Part shown: in pieces, positions 5,652 through 6,593 of the stretch
Layout: each line of letters opens with the position of its first letter
Numbering within the stretch: the stretch's first letter is position 1
Source: an uncultured Angelakisella sp.
GTDB taxonomy: Bacteria; Bacillota; Clostridia; Oscillospirales; Ruminococcaceae
Direction: 5' to 3'
Length of the DNA: 6,593 bases
NCBI GenBank assembly: GCA_904420255.1
Contig: CAJFUT010000162.1
Location: 1 to 6,593 of the forward strand
Position numbers and translations under genes: made by a program
The notes under the pieces: generated by a model
What the model was told of the DNA's origin: nothing
What the model saw: the letters and a program-made list of their open reading frames with translations, nothing else
Databases searched by the model: none

Positions 5652-5960
5652 ATGAAATTCTTTCTCCTCAGCGACAACATCGACACCAAGATGGGAATGC
5701 GGCTGGCGGGCATCGACGGCGTGGTGATCCACGAGGCCGAGGAGGTGCGCCAGGAGCTGGAGAAGGCAGTAAACGACCCGGAGATCGGCGTCATCCTCAT
5801 GACCAACAAGCTCATCAACCTTTGTCCCGAGCTGGTGTACGACCTGAAGCTGAACCGCAAGCGTCCTCTCATTGTGGAGGTGGCGGACCGCCACGGGGCG
5901 GGACAGCTTTCCGAGGCCATCACCCGCTACGTCAAGGACGCGGTGGGCATCACCATCTGA
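5652..5960 (+). CDS. atpF: V-type ATPase subunit F (central stalk)
   Basis: This 102-residue soluble protein has the length of bacterial and archaeal V/A-type subunit F (called NtpG in Enterococcus). It binds subunit D to form the central rotor shaft and modulates ATP hydrolysis. It shows the family pattern: an N-terminal strand (KFFLLSDN), GMRLAGIDGVVI (15-26), EIGVILMTNKL (44-54) and RPLIVEVADRHGAG (71-84). In many homologues the last motif reads P-x-I-x-x-I-P followed by a small polar loop; here the Pro after the strand is replaced (VADRHG). AAGGGAGG (5634-5641) lies 10 bases before the ATG, with a second purine-rich stretch closer. It sits between K and E, whereas in the Enterococcus order it follows C and directly precedes A. 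The symbol follows V-type AtpF usage and must not be confused with subunit b of F-type enzymes. Confidence 0.9.
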   Translation: MKFFLLSDNIDTKMGMRLAGIDGVVIHEAEEVRQELEKAVNDPEIGVILMTNKLINLCPELVYDLKLNRKRPLIVEVADRHGAGQLSEAITRYVKDAVGITI

Positions 5961-5979
5961 CCCCTCCCATCCCCAGAAG

Positions 5980-5990
5980 AAAGGGCGTGA
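5980..5990 (+). promoter_or_regulatory. Ribosome binding site supporting a TTG start for subunit E
   Basis: AAAGGGCGTGA resembles the subunit I site AAAGGTGGTGA at 9 of 11 positions and lies 4 bases before the in-frame TTG at 5995. The GTG inside it (5987) is in a different frame. The next in-frame ATG (6022) has no comparable site before it. Confidence 0.7.
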
Positions 5991-5994
5991 AATT

Positions 5995-6591
5995 TTGGCG
6001 ACCATCGAAGAACGCTTCCAGATGATCCAGCAATCGGTGATGGCCGAGGCCTCCGCCGAGGCTCAGAAGCTGCTGGACCAGGCCAAGGAATACAAGGATA
6101 ACGCCATGAAGAAGGCGGAGGACGAGGTCCTCCAGGAGCTTTACGGCAAAATCCAGGACGAGGTGGCGGAAATCCGCACCTCCTCCACCCAGAGCGTTTC
6201 CAAAAAGGAAACCCAGGAGCGGCAGAACCTGCTGCTGCGCCGGGAGGAAATCACCAAGGCCGTTTTTGACCAGGTGCGGCGCCGCCTGCTGGACTTCACC
6301 AAAACCCCGGCTTACACCGACCTGATGGTGGAGCTTTCCAAGGAGCTGGGCACCCGTTGCCCCATGGAGGGCACCGTGGTGATGCTCCGGCGGGACGACT
6401 ACCACCTGGCCTCCCGGCTGGGGGACTATTTCGGCAAGAACTGCCGCATCCTGGCGGATGAATCCATCCGCATCGGGGGACTCAAGGTGATGAACCAGTC
6501 CTCCGGCATCTTCATGGACGAAACCCTGGACAGCCGCCTGGAGGACCAGAAGCCCTGGTTTTACTCCCACTCCGGGCTTGTCATCACCTGA
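5995..6591 (+). CDS. ntpE: V-type ATPase subunit E (peripheral stalk), TTG start
   Basis: This 198-residue protein has the usual length for bacterial and archaeal subunit E, which forms the stator stalk that ties the catalytic A3B3 head to subunit I. Residues about 3-105 are a long charged helix with Ala/Glu/Lys-rich heptads (AEASAEAQKLLDQAKEYKD). Residues about 106-198 form the globular head-binding domain, with TPAYTDLMVELSKEL (104-118), a strand at GTVVMLRRDD (126-135) and the conserved IRIGGLKVMNQSSGIFMDET (158-177) followed by LDSRLED. The frame stays open upstream into subunit F, but no ATG or GTG start lies near a ribosome binding site. TTG at 5995 does, and it gives MATIEERF, a normal family N-terminus; ATG at 6022 would remove nine residues. 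The stop TGA is at 6589-6591. Catalytic subunit A probably follows outside the window. Confidence 0.9.
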   Translation: MATIEERFQMIQQSVMAEASAEAQKLLDQAKEYKDNAMKKAEDEVLQELYGKIQDEVAEIRTSSTQSVSKKETQERQNLLLRREEITKAVFDQVRRRLLDFTKTPAYTDLMVELSKELGTRCPMEGTVVMLRRDDYHLASRLGDYFGKNCRILADESIRIGGLKVMNQSSGIFMDETLDSRLEDQKPWFYSHSGLVIT

Positions 6592-6593
6592 GC

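Noticed and set aside
5872..5994. Upstream extension of the subunit E frame into the subunit F gene
   Set aside because: The added residues are Arg/Ser/Pro-rich and unlike any subunit E N-terminus, and they overlap the conserved C-terminus of subunit F in another frame.
1..6593. CRISPR arrays, transposons, tRNA or rRNA genes, phage or defence systems
   Set aside because: I saw no regularly spaced direct repeats, no transposase-like protein, no tRNA-like fold and no defence-associated domain. Apart from the ABC fragment and the phosphatase, the window is a V-type ATPase operon.

Overview
The window looks like chromosomal DNA of a GC-rich anaerobic member of the Bacillota, most likely an Oscillospiraceae-type gut clostridium. 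This is inferred from strongly G/C-ending codons in all genes, strong Gram-positive style Shine-Dalgarno sequences (GGAGG, AAAGGTGGTGA), sigma-A-like promoters in AT-rich gaps, and a bacterial V-type (A/V-type) ATPase operon. The species cannot be fixed from the sequence alone.

Layout. Bases 1-321 (+) are the C-terminal part of an ABC transporter ATPase whose start lies outside the window. It faces a PHP-family phosphatase of the histidinol-phosphatase type (420-1232, -). Between these two convergent genes, a perfect 20-bp stem flanked by A and T runs (357-402) can terminate transcription from both sides. Bases 1233-1657 are a 425-base AT-rich divergent intergenic region. It holds a promoter for the phosphatase on the minus strand, a promoter for the ATPase operon on the plus strand, and several small dyads that could be operators.

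From 1658 to the right edge lies one closely spaced plus-strand operon for a rotary V-type ATPase. In order it encodes a 106-residue coiled-coil protein (probable peripheral-stalk partner), subunit C (V0D/AC39 type), subunit I (the membrane 'a' subunit), subunit K (the rotor-ring proteolipid), subunit F (central stalk) and subunit E (peripheral stalk). Catalytic subunits A and B and stalk subunit D are absent. They would be expected just to the right, since the window ends two bases after the subunit E stop codon.

Together the products form the ion-translocating membrane motor (I, K), the socket that joins the ring to the rotor (C), part of the rotor (F) and the stator stalk (E, probably with the coiled-coil protein). 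I see no CRISPR array, mobile element, RNA gene or clearly new system. The points most worth a second look are the unusual rotor-ring subunit (four predicted helices, one carboxylate), the coiled-coil leader gene, the gene order, a TTG start for subunit E, and the dyads upstream of the operon promoter.
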